64,000 bases of DNA from Prochloraceae cyanobacterium PL24a_bin.78 (GTDB lineage Bacteria > Cyanobacteriota > Cyanobacteriia > Cyanobacteriales > JANQIW01): assembly GCA_028281945.1 (NCBI GenBank), contig JANQIW010000031.1:20177-84176 (forward strand). The letters run 5' to 3'. Below, in pieces: positions 63,140 through 64,000 of the stretch (within the stretch, counting starts at the first letter, position 1; the number at the start of each line of letters is the position of its first letter). A program made the translations under genes and the position numbers. The notes under the pieces were generated by a model. That model had not been told where the DNA came from. It saw nothing but the letters and a program-made list of their open reading frames with translations, and made no database searches.

Positions 63140-63403
63140 TTATAGGTTAGCTTTAAGGATAAAATGATAATCACCTCCTGGTTCTAATTTATAATCATAA
63201 TGCTCTAAAAAACGTCCTAATGGCTCTTGAATTAAAGCTCTCCCTAGGGAAGGTTTAACTAATAATTTTCCTTCTCGAAAACGCCATTGAAATTGCCACT
63301 GATAAGAGGCTGCTTTTACTTCCCCTTCAAGTTTGCCATCGTGCCAGGATTGGTTGGTAATGCTGACATAGGCTATGGTTTCTGGTAAGTATTTTGAAGT
63401 CAC
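63140..63403 (-). CDS. DUF3146-like small cyanobacterial protein
   Basis: An 87-residue protein with beta-rich character: YLPETIAYVSITNQSWHDGKLEGEVKAASYQWQFQWRFREGKLLVKPSLGRALIQEPLGRFLEHYDYKLEPGGDYHFILKANL forms its whole core in about five strands and one helix (positions 1-87). It resembles the DUF3146 family restricted to cyanobacteria, function unknown. It is convergent to ruvX, 13 bp from its stop. Confidence 0.75.
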   Translation of the reverse strand: MTSKYLPETIAYVSITNQSWHDGKLEGEVKAASYQWQFQWRFREGKLLVKPSLGRALIQEPLGRFLEHYDYKLEPGGDYHFILKANL

Positions 63404-64000
63404 TATCTTTGTTTTTGATTATTTTTTATTCAAGGTTTAATTTTTAAAATAACAAATAATAAGGATGTGTTTACTCTAACAATAGATAATTAAATTTTGC
63501 AAGGATTAATTTTCCTAAGTTTTGGCTTTTCTCAGAATTAATTTCTATAGTATTTGACGATTGATAATTTAAAAACTTTTATTTTTGAGCTGTGGCTAAG
63601 ATTCTATTTGTAAATACTATGGTATTCACTAGGATATTTTTATTTGGTGTTAGTTATTACTTAATTATTTATTACTTATATCAAGTTTCTAATTTCTTGA
63701 TAGATTTGTAGTAATAAATTTTATAGCTTTAATAACTTCTTTAAATTTTTCTTTCTCTTGTCTTCTCAGTCTAATTTGTCTCTTTTGATGGAAATATTCC
63801 ATAATTTTGGAAAAAGATATTATACTAAATCCGGTTATGAAACAAGCTTTATTGGCGAGGTAGAATAGCCTAACGGCAAGGCTAACGCCTACGGAATTCC
63901 CAATAGCCTAGCGGCAAGGCTAACGCCTACGGAAAAATTAGGAGATAAAACAGTTTTTTTAATAAGTCAACTTTGAAAATAGGATTTGGGATCAGAGGTT
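63404..64000. other. 597-bp terminal region with a palindromic repeat pair and a short open remnant
   Basis: No firm gene. A minus-strand frame runs from about 63905 to 63689 but starts inside the repeats and has only an internal ATG near 63802 (37 residues, HQKRQIRLRRQEKEKFKEV). I treat this as a probable remnant. The region's repeats are listed separately. Confidence 0.5.
63864..63933 (+). repeat. Two copies of a 32-bp palindromic cyanobacterial repeat
   Basis: Copies at 63864-63895 and 63902-63933, period 38, differ at one base (TAACGG/TAGCGG). Each contains TAGCCT...AGGCTA arms and GGCTAACGCC. GC content is far above the flanks. Such units recur in many cyanobacterial genomes as short mobile or structured repeats. 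Confidence 0.85.

Noticed and set aside
63689-63905. Minus-strand gene of about 70 codons next to the repeats
   Set aside because: No start codon upstream of the repeat; the only ATG gives 37 residues of basic text with no support.
63864-63933. CRISPR array
   Set aside because: Only two copies with a 6-bp gap and internal palindromes; no spacers or cas genes.

Overview
The window is about 64 kb of AT-rich chromosome from a cyanobacterium. Lineage markers are NtcA with a DUF3084 gene and a RuvX/YqgF gene behind it, a chorismate lyase of the plastoquinone type, an efp-accB pair, a SmtA-type metallothionein with its ArsR/SmtB regulator, phosphoketolase, transaldolase and acetate kinase of cyanobacterial type, and a few HIP1 octamers GCGATCGC (11505, 42963, 46821). 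The low GC content and unicellular-type gene set recall the Cyanobacterium/Geminocystis group. That placement is inference. No rRNA operon or CRISPR array was found. Two tRNA genes are present: Phe at 6.9 kb and Asn at 15.8 kb.

Layout. 0.2-4.8 kb: a PP2C phosphatase, a CHAT caspase-like protein fused to an FHA domain, and an unknown protein, probably one signalling module. 5.4-6.8 kb: a NYN nuclease-like protein with LOTUS domains. 6.9-8.7 kb: trnF, metallothionein, its ArsR-type sensor and an overlapping ABC-2 permease. 8.8-11.9 kb: a GAF histidine kinase and LarE. 12-15.6 kb: an accessory stretch with a ferritin-like/lectin fusion and a two-gene ATPase plus TOPRIM pair that looks like a defence system, bordered by trnN. 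16-19.8 kb: queA and phosphoketolase. 20.5-25 kb: envelope genes (PMT-type glycosyltransferase, PEP-CTERM protein, SpoIID). 25-29 kb: a very large CheA-type kinase with two receivers. 29.5-36 kb: era, an aspartoacylase-family protein, an aldo/keto reductase, an MscS channel with a cyclic-nucleotide domain, and gnd. 36.3-41.1 kb: an RND efflux pair. 41.1-42.4 kb: a solitary TnpB element. 42.8-50.4 kb: pgi, glgP, a histidine phosphatase, ackA and an EF-hand transaldolase. 50.6-52.7 kb: a lasso-peptide cyclase followed by a 44-residue precursor gene. 53.3-63.4 kb: mostly housekeeping genes (accB, efp, fabI, ntcA, ruvX) with a ferredoxin-MBL fusion, TerD, a sodium/solute symporter and a decayed sugar-binding-protein pseudogene.

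How the genes work together. Glycogen phosphorylase, Pgi, Gnd, transaldolase, phosphoketolase and acetate kinase together cover mobilisation of glycogen through the pentose phosphate and phosphoketolase routes to acetyl phosphate, acetate and ATP. Five of the eight kilobases from 42.8 to 50.4 belong to this network. EF-P, AccB and FabI serve translation and fatty-acid synthesis, and NtcA gives global nitrogen control.

The most interesting item is the small lasso-peptide locus. The precursor has the YxxPxL...G...T leader signature, a Thr at -2, and a predicted core GGGSVLPLDATLTKRPS with a Gly1-Asp9 ring. No leader peptidase or recognition protein (B1/B2) is visible nearby. Next are the ATPase/TOPRIM pair beside trnN, the PP2C/CHAT-FHA module, and the ferritin-like/lectin fusion.
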